DNA of 64,000 bases from assembly GCF_024347435.1 (NCBI RefSeq), contig NZ_AP025480.1:3286001-3350000 (forward strand), in the 5' to 3' direction. Numbering within the stretch: the first letter of the stretch is position 1; every line of letters begins with the position of its first letter. Of the stretch, positions 1 through 9,083 are shown piece after piece. The notes beneath the pieces were generated by a model, which worked only from the letters and a program-made list of their open reading frames with translations, ran no database searches and was not told the DNA's origin. The position numbers and the translations under genes were made by a program. The DNA comes from Vibrio cyclitrophicus. GTDB taxonomy: Bacteria > Pseudomonadota > Gammaproteobacteria > Enterobacterales > Vibrionaceae.

Positions 1-260
1 GAGCCCATGCCTTTACTTCGACGAGAGTTCTTTACCGCCATATAACGGATCTGACCTTCGAGGTCTGGAGTGATGTAAAGGCGGCCAATCGCCATCGGAC
101 GGCCACGACCATCTACAATCATGCGATGGTGACTCATGGCATCATATTCATCACGCTCGGAACCTACCGGCATTCGCCAAGGTTCACGCAGCATCTGCCA
201 ACGAAAATGGTAATACTTGTTCAGTTGATTTTCGGTGGTCGGTGTTATCAGTTTAAACAT
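1..260 (-). CDS. yiiD: YiiD-type GNAT/hotdog protein, N-terminal part only
   Basis: This is the first 86 codons of a leftward gene cut by the window edge. The ATG at 260 gives a protein opening MFKLITPTTENQLNKYY, followed by FRWQMLREPW, GSERDEYDAM and an AIGRLY strand, which is the N-terminal GNAT fold of E. coli YiiD (also named FabY). In that family the GNAT domain is followed by a hotdog thioesterase-like domain, which would lie outside the window; a role in starting fatty acid synthesis has been proposed for the E. coli protein. It begins 16 bp after the dtd stop and is probably the last gene of yihY-dtd-yiiD. The exact biochemical role cannot be judged from this fragment. Confidence 0.8.
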   Translation of the reverse strand, partial: MFKLITPTTENQLNKYYHFRWQMLREPWRMPVGSERDEYDAMSHHRMIVDGRGRPMAIGRLYITPDLEGQIRYMAVKNSRRSKGMG

Positions 261-276
261 GCTTATCCTTTTAAGT

Positions 277-711
277 TTAAACCTGCAGCCAGAATGTTAC
301 TGGGCCATCATTAACCAATGACACTTTCATGTCGGCTGCAAATCGGCCACGTTCCGTTGGCAATACTGATTCACATTGGTTAGAGAAATAATCGTAAAGA
401 CGCTCCGCATCTTCAGGGTTTGCTCCACGAGAAAAGCCCGCTCGAGTTCCCTTTTTTGTATCGGCTGGCAGTGTGAATTGAGAAACCACCAACACTTTAC
501 CTTCAACCTGTTTTACGTTGAGGTTCATTTTTCCGTCTTCATCTTCAAAGACACGATAAGTTGTTACTCGTTCCATCAAACGTTTGGCTTTGGCTTCGTC
601 ATCACCTTTTTCTACGCCTAATAGAACCAATAAGCCTTGTTCAATCTCACCAACTACTTCGCCATCAACTCGAACGGCAGCTTCACTTACTCTTTGAATC
701 AGGGCTATCAC
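277..711 (-). CDS. dtd: D-aminoacyl-tRNA deacylase
   Basis: Hydrolyses the ester bond of D-aminoacyl-tRNAs (and Gly-tRNA-Ala) as a cytoplasmic homodimer, clearing mischarged tRNA. The 144-aa length is the family norm. Both signature motifs are present: SQFTLPA in mid-protein and the NDGPVT Gly-cisPro motif near the C terminus, which enters the partner's active site. The open frame extends upstream, but I choose the GTG at 711 because AAGGA lies about 8 bases before it and the protein then opens [13 protein letters not shown] as in other Dtd proteins. The start overlaps the end of yihY by 29 bp, so the two are probably translationally coupled. Confidence 0.95.
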   Translation of the reverse strand: MIALIQRVSEAAVRVDGEVVGEIEQGLLVLLGVEKGDDEAKAKRLMERVTTYRVFEDEDGKMNLNVKQVEGKVLVVSQFTLPADTKKGTRAGFSRGANPEDAERLYDYFSNQCESVLPTERGRFAADMKVSLVNDGPVTFWLQV

Positions 712-1624
712 TGTTGTTTCCTTGTTCTGGAATTTCATCGTTATCCGCTGAGTGTACCATTTCTTGCGAGTCACTCCACTGTTCGTGCTCACCAAGCGCG
801 GCTGTCACTTCAGCTCCAACTAGCACGATCAGCCAACACAAATAAACCCAAACAAAGAGAATCGGGATCGCCGCTAGCGCGCCGTAAATCAACTGGTAAG
901 AAGGAAACTGAGTAATGTAAGCTGCAAAGCCTTTCTTACTCAATTCAAACAAAATTGCCGCCACCAAAGAACCTGCCGCGGCATGAGAAAAGTGTATCTT
1001 TTTGTTTGGAACAAGAAGATATAGGCCAAAAAACGCAAAGAAAGAGAGAATCAAAGGAAGTCTGCGAATAATGGTATTAAATGCACTCGATACGACTTCG
1101 TTTTGCAGCAAATTCAATGACGTCACGTAAGAGGTCGCTGCAATACTAGCGCCCACTAGAATAGGCCCAAGGGTCAGCACCATCCAGTACATGGAAAAAG
1201 ACAACACGGCACGTCGCTTTTCCGTTACTCGCCAGATGTAGTTTAGGTTCTTATCGATATTGGAGATCAACATCAGTGCAGCAACGAATAAGAACACACT
1301 ACCTACCGCTGTCATTTTGCCAGTATTGGCGACAAACTCTAACAAGGCACCATGCACCGCATCCCCAGACGCAGGAACAAAGTTGGTAATAACGAAGTTT
1401 TGAATCACGAGCCCAACATCAGCAAAAATTGAGAATGACGACAAAATAGAGAGCAGAACCGTCAACATCGGCACAATTGAGAGCAAAGTAATGTACGCCA
1501 AGTACCCGGCATTCACATTGACTCTATCGTGTGTCATTCGCGTGAGGAGATAGCGGGAAAACTGGATGCTTCCAGTGATTGCGTTTTTTATCTTCAACTT
1601 GTAACTCCCTGGTAACTCGTTCAT
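683..1624 (-). CDS. yihY: YihY/BrkB-family inner membrane protein
   Basis: A 313-aa polytopic membrane protein of the YihY/BrkB family (once mislabelled ribonuclease BN). About six hydrophobic segments are visible, for example [19 protein letters not shown] near residue 50 and [19 protein letters not shown] in mid-protein, together with the conserved GYLAY and IWRV motifs. The C-terminal 40 residues are polar and acidic (Asp, Glu, Asn, Ser) and presumably cytoplasmic. AGGA precedes the ATG at 1624. It heads the leftward operon with dtd and yiiD and is divergent from the DUF2959 lipoprotein 42 bp away. The molecular function of the family is not established. Confidence 0.9.
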   Translation of the reverse strand: MNELPGSYKLKIKNAITGSIQFSRYLLTRMTHDRVNVNAGYLAYITLLSIVPMLTVLLSILSSFSIFADVGLVIQNFVITNFVPASGDAVHGALLEFVANTGKMTAVGSVFLFVAALMLISNIDKNLNYIWRVTEKRRAVLSFSMYWMVLTLGPILVGASIAATSYVTSLNLLQNEVVSSAFNTIIRRLPLILSFFAFFGLYLLVPNKKIHFSHAAAGSLVAAILFELSKKGFAAYITQFPSYQLIYGALAAIPILFVWVYLCWLIVLVGAEVTAALGEHEQWSDSQEMVHSADNDEIPEQGNNSDSPDSKSK

Positions 1625-1666
1625 AGTCCTAATTAATATTCCTTTATTTAACTATAGGAAACTAGG

Positions 1667-2308
1667 ATGCCTTATTTAATAGTTATAGTCCTCTCTATTT
1701 TTACCCTAACTGGATGCCAGTCCGCTTATTACTCGGCTATGGAGCAAGTGGGATACCACAAGCGCGACATTATGGTCGATAGAGTGGAAGACGCTAAAGA
1801 GTCGCAGCAGGATGCTCAGGAAGAGTTTAGTAGCGCGCTAGAGGCGCTCAGCAGCCTGACTAACTTCAACGGTGGCGACCTTGAAGACATGTACAACCAA
1901 ATCAATGATAAATACCAAGACAGCGAGAAAGCCGCGCAAAATGTCAGTGACCGGATTGCTGCTATTGAAGATGTATCAGATGCGCTATTCGCCGAATGGC
2001 AAAGTGAACTAGACCTTTACACTAGCGACTCACTGCGTCGTTCAAGTGAGCAAAAGCTGCGTGAGACTAAATCGTCTTACCAAACGATGCTTTCAGCGAT
2101 GAAACGTGCCGAGAAAAAGATGGACCCTGTACTCAACACCCTTCGCGACAATACGCTTTATCTCAAGCACAACCTAAATGCGAGCGCTGTCGGTTCGTTG
2201 CAGGGAGAGTTTATGAGCTTAGAAAAAGACATCGCCTATGCAATAGAGCAGATGAATGCGGCAATAGCAGAGTCGGATAAATTCCTAGCTCAACTCAATC
2301 AGAAGTAG
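1667..2308 (+). CDS. DUF2959 family lipoprotein
   Basis: A 213-aa exported protein with a type II signal peptide: hydrophobic residues 2-14 and a lipobox LTGC with Cys17 as the acylated residue. The mature part is almost wholly polar alpha-helix with heptad-like patterns (SALEALSSL, DRIAAIEDVSDALF, MLSAMKRAEKKMD) and looks like a coiled coil. This matches the DUF2959 family found in marine gammaproteobacteria, whose function is unknown. The start is supported by TAGGA 8 bases upstream. It lies 31 bp before the small ATPase gene on the same strand, so they may be cotranscribed. Confidence 0.85.
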   Translation: MPYLIVIVLSIFTLTGCQSAYYSAMEQVGYHKRDIMVDRVEDAKESQQDAQEEFSSALEALSSLTNFNGGDLEDMYNQINDKYQDSEKAAQNVSDRIAAIEDVSDALFAEWQSELDLYTSDSLRRSSEQKLRETKSSYQTMLSAMKRAEKKMDPVLNTLRDNTLYLKHNLNASAVGSLQGEFMSLEKDIAYAIEQMNAAIAESDKFLAQLNQK

Positions 2309-2339
2309 TGCCATTAGAAACGAATTAAGATAAATCCGT

Positions 2340-2870
2340 ATGAACCCAATCATTGTTACTGGCGGCCCAGGGGCTGGTAAAACCACACTAATTAATGCCT
2401 TGGGTGACATCGGTTACCCGATATTCGCTGAGTCCTCTCGCCAGTTGATAGAACAGCAGAGTCAACTTGAGAACGGTATATTACCTTGGTTAGACCTTCC
2501 GGGCTTTGCTCACTTGTGCTTGACTGTGATGAGTGAGCAAAAAGAGCAAGCGAATCAACACCAGATTGCGTTTCTCGACCGTGCGATTCCAGATATCTGC
2601 GGTTACTTAGCTCAGGCGAATCTCGATATTGATGCGACCTACCGAGAAGCGAGCCAAGGCTATCATTCACAAGTCCTATTCTGCCGCCCAGAGGCTTCTA
2701 TCTATGTGCAAGATGAAGTGCGCCCTTATCCGTTTGAAGAAGCCTTAGAAATTCACCACGCTTTAGTAACAGTCTACCAAGAACTGGGTTATGAGGTTGT
2801 CGAGGTTCCATTTATGTCAGTCGAAGAACGGGCTCTATTTGTTAAAAGTCACCTAGGTATCAAAAGCTAA
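2340..2870 (+). CDS. small AAA/P-loop ATPase
   Basis: A 176-aa P-loop NTPase resembling the AAA_28 family. The Walker A motif GGPGAGKT occupies residues 8-15 and a Walker B-like strand ends in IAFLDRAIPD near residue 80. A conserved Arg region (YVQDEVRPYPFEEA) near residue 125 could form the lid. The compact single domain resembles nucleoside-kinase-like proteins, and a kinase role is as likely as a motor role. No partner is evident apart from the DUF2959 lipoprotein upstream. Substrate unknown. Confidence 0.8.
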   Translation: MNPIIVTGGPGAGKTTLINALGDIGYPIFAESSRQLIEQQSQLENGILPWLDLPGFAHLCLTVMSEQKEQANQHQIAFLDRAIPDICGYLAQANLDIDATYREASQGYHSQVLFCRPEASIYVQDEVRPYPFEEALEIHHALVTVYQELGYEVVEVPFMSVEERALFVKSHLGIKS

Positions 2871-2875
2871 ATCCC

Positions 2876-3012
2876 CAACTCGGCCGGTCCTCCCTCTTGA
2901 GGATGACGAATACTTGAATGCTCTTTGTATCTCGCATCTCGTTGACCTGAATCTAAGCAAACTACCGTCATTCCCTACAGCGAGGCACGAGTGTGATAAG
3001 GAACCTCACACA
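2876..3012. repeat. possible degenerate dispersed intergenic repeat
   Basis: The gap between the ATPase and the typA terminator holds two inverted segments, GAGGATGACG near 2897-2906 and CGTCATTCCC near 2968-2977, followed by GCGAGGCACGAGTG. The look is of a decayed REP-like or miniature element. No gene is credible here. Weak call from pattern alone. Confidence 0.25.
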
Positions 3013-3045
3013 GCTGATGGTTTTCGATACTTTTCCAAACCGCAC

Positions 3046-3085
3046 ACAAAAAAAAAGCCCCGAGCAGCTAGGCTACTCGGGGCTT
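3046..3085 (-). terminator. rho-independent terminator of typA
   Basis: A GC-rich stem (AGCCCCGAG pairing with CTCGGGGCT) is followed, reading leftward, by a run of ten T residues. It lies about 50 bp past the typA stop. A long A run on one side only makes it directional for typA. Confidence 0.9.
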
Positions 3086-3135
3086 TCTTACTTATTCTAA
3101 AACTGCTTGATAGCTAGAAGCTAGTCTGCTGGCAA

Positions 3136-4968
3136 TTAAGCCTTAGCTGGACGTGCTGCACGCTTACGTTCGTTTTCAGTAAGAAGCTTCTTACGGATAC
3201 GTACGTTTAGTGGCGTTACTTCTACTAGTTCATCTTCATCGATAAACTCAAGAGCTTGCTCTAGAGTGTGCTTGATCGGTGGAGAAAGAACTTGTGCTTC
3301 ATCAGTACCAGATGCACGAACGTTCGTTAGTTGCTTACCTTTCAGACAGTTTACTGTCAGGTCGTTTGAACGGTTGTGAATACCGATTACTTGACCTTCA
3401 TAAACTTCATCAGCGTGCTCTGTGAATAGACGACCACGAGCTTGAAGGAAGAACAATGCGTAAGTCAGTGCTTTACCAGTCGCGTTCGAGATTAGAACAC
3501 CGTTGTTACGCTGACCAATGATACCGCCTTTGTAAGGACCGTAATGATCGAACGAGTGGTAAATAAGACCAGAACCCGATGTCATTGTAAGGAATTCAGT
3601 TTGGAAACCGATAAGACCACGAGAAGGCATCATGAAGTCCATGCGAACACGGCCTTTACCATCTGGTGCCATATCTGTTAGCTCACCCTTACGTAGACCG
3701 ATGCTTTCCATGATCGCACCTTGGTGCTCTTCAACTACATCGATAGTCACCGTTTCGAACGGTTCCATTTTCTGACCATCTTCTTCTTTGATGATTACTT
3801 CTGGACGAGATACTGCAAGCTCGAAACCTTCACGACGCATGTTTTCGATCAGGATAGAAAGGTGAAGCTCACCACGGCCTGATACGCGGAAACGGTCTGG
3901 ACTTTCAGTTTCTTCAACACGTAGTGCAACGTTATGAACCAATTCTTTTTCAAGACGCTCAAGGATGTTACGTGAAGTTACAAACTTACCTTCTTTACCC
4001 GCGAACGGAGAAGTGTTTACTTGGAAAGTCATTGTTACTGTTGGTTCATCAACAGACAGTGGTTCCATTGCTTCAACATTGTTTACGTCACAGATAGTGT
4101 CTGAAATTTTCAGCTCACCAAGACCTGTGATTGCAATGATGTCGCCAGCGTTAGCTTGATCTACTTCGTGACGCTCAAGACCTAGGTAACCAAGTACAGT
4201 ACCTACTTTACCGTTACGTTTTTTGCCTTCAGCATTCACGATAGTTACTTGTTGGTTTGGCTTAACAGAACCACGAGTAACACGCGCAACACCGATAACA
4301 CCTACGTAAGAGCTGTAATCAAGTTGCGAAATTTGCATTTGTAGTGGGCCGTCAAGGTCAACTGCAGGCGCTTCAACTGTATCAACAACAGCTTGGAACA
4401 ATGGTTCCATGTTCTCGCCAGTTTCGCCTTCAGTCATTGTTGCCCAACCGTTTAGAGCTGAAGCGTAAACAACGGTGAAGTCTAGTTGCTCATCAGTAGC
4501 ACCTAGGTTGTCGAAAAGGTCGAATACTTGATCCATAACCCAATCAGGACGAGCGCCTGGGCGGTCAATCTTGTTAATTACAACGATTGGCTTAAGACCG
4601 TGTGCGAATGCTTTTTGCGTTACGAAACGAGTTTGAGGCATTGGGCCGTCAACTGCATCTACGATCAGAAGAACTGAATCAACCATAGACATGATACGCT
4701 CAACTTCACCACCGAAGTCCGCGTGTCCCGGAGTATCTACGATGTTGATGCGGTAATCATTCCAGTTGATTGCTGTGTTCTTAGCAAGAATGGTAATGCC
4801 ACGCTCTTTTTCGATGTCATTCGAATCCATGACACGCTCTTCAGCTTCACCACGAGACTCAAGAGTGCCTGACTGTTGTAGCAGTTTATCAACCAAAGTC
4901 GTTTTACCGTGGTCAACGTGCGCGATGATCGCGATATTTCTTAACTTATCAATCTGTGGAGTAGACAT
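3136..4968 (-). CDS. typA: ribosome-associated GTPase TypA/BipA
   Basis: Translational GTPase of the EF-G/LepA superfamily that binds the 70S ribosome and helps ribosome assembly at low temperature and under stress. G1 (AHVDHGKTT), G3 (DTPGHADF) and G4 (NKID) motifs are intact in the first 135 residues. The EF-G-like domains II, III and V and the BipA-specific C-terminal domain follow ([22 protein letters not shown]). I choose the ATG at 4968 (610 aa, [11 protein letters not shown]), the family-typical N terminus; the frame stays open five codons further to a GTG at 4983. The gene is monocistronic with its own terminator and divergent from glnA. Confidence 0.95.
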   Translation of the reverse strand: MSTPQIDKLRNIAIIAHVDHGKTTLVDKLLQQSGTLESRGEAEERVMDSNDIEKERGITILAKNTAINWNDYRINIVDTPGHADFGGEVERIMSMVDSVLLIVDAVDGPMPQTRFVTQKAFAHGLKPIVVINKIDRPGARPDWVMDQVFDLFDNLGATDEQLDFTVVYASALNGWATMTEGETGENMEPLFQAVVDTVEAPAVDLDGPLQMQISQLDYSSYVGVIGVARVTRGSVKPNQQVTIVNAEGKKRNGKVGTVLGYLGLERHEVDQANAGDIIAITGLGELKISDTICDVNNVEAMEPLSVDEPTVTMTFQVNTSPFAGKEGKFVTSRNILERLEKELVHNVALRVEETESPDRFRVSGRGELHLSILIENMRREGFELAVSRPEVIIKEEDGQKMEPFETVTIDVVEEHQGAIMESIGLRKGELTDMAPDGKGRVRMDFMMPSRGLIGFQTEFLTMTSGSGLIYHSFDHYGPYKGGIIGQRNNGVLISNATGKALTYALFFLQARGRLFTEHADEVYEGQVIGIHNRSNDLTVNCLKGKQLTNVRASGTDEAQVLSPPIKHTLEQALEFIDEDELVEVTPLNVRIRKKLLTENERKRAARPAKA

Positions 4969-5283
4969 GGATTCTCGATTCACTCATAAAAGTAGCCGTC
5001 ACTTATCTCAAAAGTTTGGATAATAACCGCTAGCTTGATTTAAAAAACGGTCAATAATATACCAGATTCTAGACAAAAACCCAGAAATATGTGATCTGAA
5101 CCAAGGCTTTTTTCTTTATTAGCGATTCATATCCGCTTAACTTTGATTCAGTATCGTACCCAACCGTCCATTTTATATGACTCTGAAGAATCATTACCAA
5201 ATCAGCTTCAAGCCGAATCTCTCTCAAAACCGTAAAAGTGGATTGACAACTTAAGCAATTCATTGCTGAATAGTATTCGTTCA
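4969..5283. other. intergenic spacer upstream of typA and glnA
   Basis: No credible gene. This half of the 563-bp typA-glnA gap must hold the typA promoter on the leftward strand, but I cannot pick one convincing -10/-35 pair. A 71-codon leftward open frame here (5069-5284) has no recognisable features or good ribosome binding site. Confidence 0.5.
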
Positions 5284-5350
5284 TGACTCATCTTGGTGCA
5301 CAGACAAACGATTGCACCAAACAAGTGCAGATAGAGATCATTTTGGTGCA
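5284..5350 (+). promoter_or_regulatory. NtrC binding sites (enhancer) of glnA
   Basis: Three copies of the NtrC half-site lie in 67 bp. The best full site is TGCACCAAACAAGTGCA at 5313-5329 (consensus TGCACC-N5-GGTGCA, one mismatch). GGTGCA right halves with degenerate left halves sit at 5284-5300 and 5334-5350. They lie roughly 90-155 bp upstream of the expected sigma-54 start, the usual distance for phosphorylated NtrC to activate by DNA looping. Confidence 0.85.
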
Positions 5351-5412
5351 AAAACCAAAGAGAACAAAACAGTTAAACAAGTAAATCATTGAAATTAATG
5401 GAATAATTTTTT

Positions 5413-5427
5413 TGGCACGTTTTTGGC
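5413..5427 (+). promoter_or_regulatory. sigma-54 promoter of glnA
   Basis: TGGCACGTTTTTGGC matches the RpoN -24/-12 consensus (TGGCACG-N4-TTGC), with GG and GC exactly 10 bases apart. Transcription should start near 5439, leaving a leader of about 90 bases before glnA. The pairing with NtrC sites upstream makes the call strong. Confidence 0.85.
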
Positions 5428-5531
5428 TATAGATAAATCAGCATCGATTAATGCACATACAGACATTAATCAATGCTAGTTTCAACCGAATCGAGCTAAT
5501 ACCGAATTAATAACACTGGAGGTTATCCAAG

Positions 5532-6941
5532 ATGTCAGTAGAAAATGTACTATCCCTGATCCAAGAGAACGAAGTTAAATTTATCGACTTACGTTTTACT
5601 GATACAAAAGGTAAAGAGCAGCATATCTCTATTCCTTCTCACCAAGTTGATGCTGACTTCTTTGAAGAAGGTAAAATGTTTGACGGCTCTTCAGTAGCTG
5701 GTTGGAAAGGCATTAACGAATCTGACATGGTAATGATGCCAGACGCTGCATCTGCTGTACTAGACCCATTCACAGAAGACGCAACACTAAACATCCGTTG
5801 TGACATTCTTGAGCCTGCAACAATGCAAGGCTACGACCGTGACCCACGCTCTATCGCTAAACGTTCTGAAGAGTACCTACGTTCTACAGGTATCGCAGAC
5901 ACAGTTCTAGTTGGTCCAGAGCCAGAATTCTTCCTATTTGATGACGTTAAGTTCTCAAACGACATGTCTGGTTCTTTCTTCAAGATTGATGACGTAGAAG
6001 CAGCTTGGAACACAGGTTCTGACATCGAAGGCGGTAACAAAGGTCACCGTCCTGGCGTTAAAGGCGGTTACTTCCCAGTAGCTCCTGTCGATTCATCTCA
6101 AGACATCCGTTCAGCAATGTGTCTAGTAATGGAAGAGATGGGCCTAGTTGTTGAAGCTCACCACCACGAAGTAGCAACTGCGGGTCAAAACGAAATCGCA
6201 ACTCGCTTCAACACGCTAACAGCGAAAGCTGATGAAACTCAAATCTACAAGTACGTTGTACACAACGTTGCTCACGCATTTGGTAAAACAGCAACATTCA
6301 TGCCTAAGCCACTAGTTGGTGACAACGGTTCTGGTATGCACGTTCACCAATCTCTAGCAAAAGACGGTGTAAACCTGTTTGCTGGTGATAAGTACGGCGG
6401 CCTATCTGAAATGGCGCTTTACTACATCGGTGGTGTAATCAAACACGCTCGTGCAATCAACGCATTTGCTAACCCATCAACTAACTCGTACAAGCGTCTT
6501 GTACCTGGTTTCGAAGCACCGGTAATGCTTGCTTACTCAGCACGTAACCGTTCTGCTTCTATCCGTATCCCAGTAGTACCAAGCCCTAAAGCACGTCGTA
6601 TCGAGCTACGTTTTGGTGATCCAGCAGCTAACCCATACCTATGCTACTCAGCAATGCTTATGGCTGGCCTTGACGGTATCAAGAACAAGATCCACCCAGG
6701 CGAAGCTATGGACAAAGATCTATACGACCTTCCTGCAGAAGAAGCAGCTGAAATCCCAACAGTTGCGGAATCTCTACAAGAAGCTCTTGCAGCACTTAGC
6801 GACGACCGTGAGTTCCTAACAGCTGGCGGTGTATTCTCTGACGACTTCATCGATTCTTACATCACTCTGAAATCTGACGACGTACAACGCGTGAACATGG
6901 CTACACACCCACTTGAGTTTGAACTGTACTACTCAGTTTAA
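5532..6941 (+). CDS. glnA: glutamine synthetase, type I
   Basis: Forms glutamine from glutamate, ammonia and ATP; dodecameric cytoplasmic enzyme and main ammonia-assimilation step. The 469-aa length is that of class I-beta enzymes. Visible motifs are FDGSSVAGW, the glutamate-binding [10 protein letters not shown] region and the ATP-binding stretch around [10 protein letters not shown]. The adenylylation loop [12 protein letters not shown] carries the modifiable Tyr near residue 398, so GlnE control is expected. GGAGG six bases before the ATG fixes the start. Codons are strongly biased (highly expressed gene). It is preceded by an NtrC/sigma-54 promoter and followed by its own terminator and, further on, by glnL-glnG. 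Confidence 0.98.
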   Translation: MSVENVLSLIQENEVKFIDLRFTDTKGKEQHISIPSHQVDADFFEEGKMFDGSSVAGWKGINESDMVMMPDAASAVLDPFTEDATLNIRCDILEPATMQGYDRDPRSIAKRSEEYLRSTGIADTVLVGPEPEFFLFDDVKFSNDMSGSFFKIDDVEAAWNTGSDIEGGNKGHRPGVKGGYFPVAPVDSSQDIRSAMCLVMEEMGLVVEAHHHEVATAGQNEIATRFNTLTAKADETQIYKYVVHNVAHAFGKTATFMPKPLVGDNGSGMHVHQSLAKDGVNLFAGDKYGGLSEMALYYIGGVIKHARAINAFANPSTNSYKRLVPGFEAPVMLAYSARNRSASIRIPVVPSPKARRIELRFGDPAANPYLCYSAMLMAGLDGIKNKIHPGEAMDKDLYDLPAEEAAEIPTVAESLQEALAALSDDREFLTAGGVFSDDFIDSYITLKSDDVQRVNMATHPLEFELYYSV

Positions 6942-7003
6942 TCCTCGATTAATAATCGTGTAGTGACTCTTACTGCAACATGTAAGAAGTGCTAAAAAAT
7001 ATT

Positions 7004-7034
7004 AGGCTCGCCTCGCAGGTGGGCCTTTTTTTTA
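7004..7034 (+). terminator. terminator of glnA
   Basis: The hairpin GGCTCGCCT/AGGTGGGCC (fully paired, with two G-U pairs) is followed by eight T residues. It separates glnA from the downstream genes. Confidence 0.9.
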
Positions 7035-7157
7035 TTCTCTCGACGCCCCCCTCCTCGTACCATACCTTAGACAAAAGCCTTCAGAGGCTGCTGCTATAAA
7101 TACAATAAAATCAACGCCAAACGTGAAGTCACCTAGCGGTTAAAAGAGGCTAAAGAT

Positions 7158-7730
7158 ATGAAAAATATACTGTTCCTGATCGGGTTAACAGTCGCACTCT
7201 CATGCTCTTCTCAAACGGTATATACCTGGGAAGATAGCGAGGGCGTACTCCACTTTAGTGATATGCCCACCGCTGAAAATGCCAAGTCTCTTCACTTACC
7301 TGACGTACAAGCTTCTGCGCCCGCGCCTAAATTTGAAAGCTCGATACCCGTTGATTCCTCGGCTTCATCGGCAACGAAAGTGACTGCGCCAGTTCATGAT
7401 CAGCCAACAGCCGACAGCACCACAGAACGAGAACTCCCTACTCAGTTAGCACTGACTATGCTGACTCCCGTTCACGATCAAACCATCCGCAGCAACCGCG
7501 GCTTAATCCCTATTAAAATAGAACTGAGCCGAAAGCTAGGTATCGGGGAACAATTACAACTCATGCTTGATGGTCGTCGTTATGGCGCTCCACAAACCCA
7601 ATATCACTGGGAACTAAAGGGCATAGACCGAGGTACTCACACCATTGCAATTCAAGCACATAGAAGCGGCAAGCTTATTGCATCTACTAGTCCAGTCACC
7701 GTGTATTTACATCGAGCGACGATCAAGTAG
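7158..7730 (+). CDS. DUF4124 domain exported protein
   Basis: A 190-aa protein with a signal peptide (residues 1-18, ending in the CSSQ region) followed by the DUF4124 signature VYTWEDSEGVLHFSDMPTAENA at about residues 21-42. A low-complexity Ala/Ser/Pro linker (about residues 50-90) joins it to a C-terminal beta-rich region containing HTIAIQAHRSGKLIAST, resembling an Ig-like domain. DUF4124 proteins are periplasmic or envelope-attached and mostly uncharacterised. It sits between glnA and glnL in the nitrogen cluster; this position is frequent in vibrios as far as I recall, but no nitrogen role can be read from the sequence. Confidence 0.8.
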   Translation: MKNILFLIGLTVALSCSSQTVYTWEDSEGVLHFSDMPTAENAKSLHLPDVQASAPAPKFESSIPVDSSASSATKVTAPVHDQPTADSTTERELPTQLALTMLTPVHDQTIRSNRGLIPIKIELSRKLGIGEQLQLMLDGRRYGAPQTQYHWELKGIDRGTHTIAIQAHRSGKLIASTSPVTVYLHRATIK

Positions 7731-7850
7731 GCCTGTGTGTTAAAAGAGACGGAATTACCTCAGCTTTTCACCTGTTCTCAACAGCTTTCAGCAACTTTAA
7801 TGAATTAACTTTAGCTTCTGATTGATATGCGCCATACTTGAACTTAGCTA

Positions 7851-7867
7851 CGCACCAAATTGGTGCA
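7851..7867 (+). promoter_or_regulatory. NtrC operator before glnL
   Basis: CGCACCAAATTGGTGCA is a near-perfect NtrC site (GCACC-AAATT-GGTGC palindrome), 31 bases before the glnL GTG. At this position NtrC would repress the glnL-glnG promoter, as in enteric bacteria. Its placement also argues against the longer glnL reading frame that would run through it. Confidence 0.85.
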
Positions 7868-7897
7868 GTGAGAAAACACCAGTTCAAGGACGAAATA

Positions 7898-8974
7898 GTG
7901 AATCGATCAGCGAAACGCGACAGCATAGATACACATCAACTTTCCAGTGCCATTCTCGATAATATGGTGACCTCGACATTGATGCTCGATGAGCAACTGT
8001 ATGTGCGATACGCCAACCCATCGGCTGAACAACTCTTTTCACAAAGTGCGAGACGCATCGTTGATCATCCATTGAGTCAACTCATCCAACATGCCTCTCT
8101 CGATTTAGCCCTCCTGACACAACCTCTGCAAAGTGGCCAGAGCATTACCGACAGTGACGTTACCTTTGTTGTCGATAACCGCCCATTAATGCTTGAAGTG
8201 ACAGTGAGCCCAATATCTTGGCAACGTGAGACCTTGCTATTGGTAGAGATGCGCAAGATAGACCAACAAAGACGACTCAGCCAAGAGCTAAACCAGCACG
8301 CGCAACAACAAGCGGCTAAGCTGCTGGTGCGAGGGTTAGCGCATGAAATTAAGAACCCGTTAGGTGGATTAAGAGGCGCGGCGCAGCTGCTTGGAAAAAT
8401 GCTGCCCGATCAGTCCCTTAATGAGTATACGCAGATCATTATTGAGCAAGCCGACCGCTTGAGAGCGTTAGTCGACCGCCTTCTTGGTCCACAAAAGCCA
8501 GGAACAAAATCGGAAGAGAACCTCCATCAAATACTCGAAAAAGTAAGACAACTTGTTGAACTCGAATCAGGTTCAACACTCGCTATCGAAAGAGATTACG
8601 ACCCGAGCTTGCCCGCGATTTTGATGGATTCCGCCCAAGTTGAACAAGCCATGCTCAATATCGTGAGCAATGCTGCACAGATTTTAAAGACCCAAGAATC
8701 AGGAAAAATCACCATTCGCACCAGAACGGTGCATCAAGCCAATATTCATGGTCAACGGCACAAACTCGCTGCTCGTATTGAGATCAGCGATAACGGCCCA
8801 GGTATTCCTGATGAATTAAAAGACACACTGTTTTACCCAATGGTTAGCGGGCGAGAAGGTGGCACGGGATTAGGGTTATCCATATCGCAAAACCTGATCG
8901 ATCAACACAATGGGAAAATTGACGTTGAAAGCTGGCCAGGAAATACCACATTCACGATTTACTTGCCGATATAA
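7898..8974 (+). CDS. glnL: nitrogen regulation sensor kinase NtrB (GlnL)
   Basis: Cytoplasmic histidine kinase/phosphatase that senses nitrogen through PII (GlnB) and phosphorylates NtrC. A PAS domain covers about residues 15-125 (ILDNMVTSTLMLDEQLYVRYANPSAE). The H-box HEIKNP with the phosphorylated His follows at about residue 148, and the HATPase region shows the N box (MLNIVSNAAQIL), DNGPGIP and GGTGLGLS. The GTG at 7898 is chosen because AAGGA lies 7 bases upstream and the product (358 aa) has family length; the open frame begins 60 bp earlier at 7838 but covers the NtrC operator. It is followed by glnG after 109 bp. Confidence 0.95.
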   Translation: MNRSAKRDSIDTHQLSSAILDNMVTSTLMLDEQLYVRYANPSAEQLFSQSARRIVDHPLSQLIQHASLDLALLTQPLQSGQSITDSDVTFVVDNRPLMLEVTVSPISWQRETLLLVEMRKIDQQRRLSQELNQHAQQQAAKLLVRGLAHEIKNPLGGLRGAAQLLGKMLPDQSLNEYTQIIIEQADRLRALVDRLLGPQKPGTKSEENLHQILEKVRQLVELESGSTLAIERDYDPSLPAILMDSAQVEQAMLNIVSNAAQILKTQESGKITIRTRTVHQANIHGQRHKLAARIEISDNGPGIPDELKDTLFYPMVSGREGGTGLGLSISQNLIDQHNGKIDVESWPGNTTFTIYLPI

Positions 8975-9083
8975 GTGAAGCTAGATCCCAATGGAAAACC
9001 GAGCTTTAAAGGCAAAAAAGAATACCGAAAAATAAAAACAACAATGATTATCACAATAGAATTGGCTGTAAAGGAATTGAATT

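Noticed and set aside
2914..3117. 67-codon rightward frame before the typA terminator
   Set aside because: It runs through the terminator hairpin and has no family features.
5069..5284. 71-codon leftward frame between typA and glnA
   Set aside because: No Shine-Dalgarno of note and no recognisable motif. It lies in a control region, so it is treated as chance.
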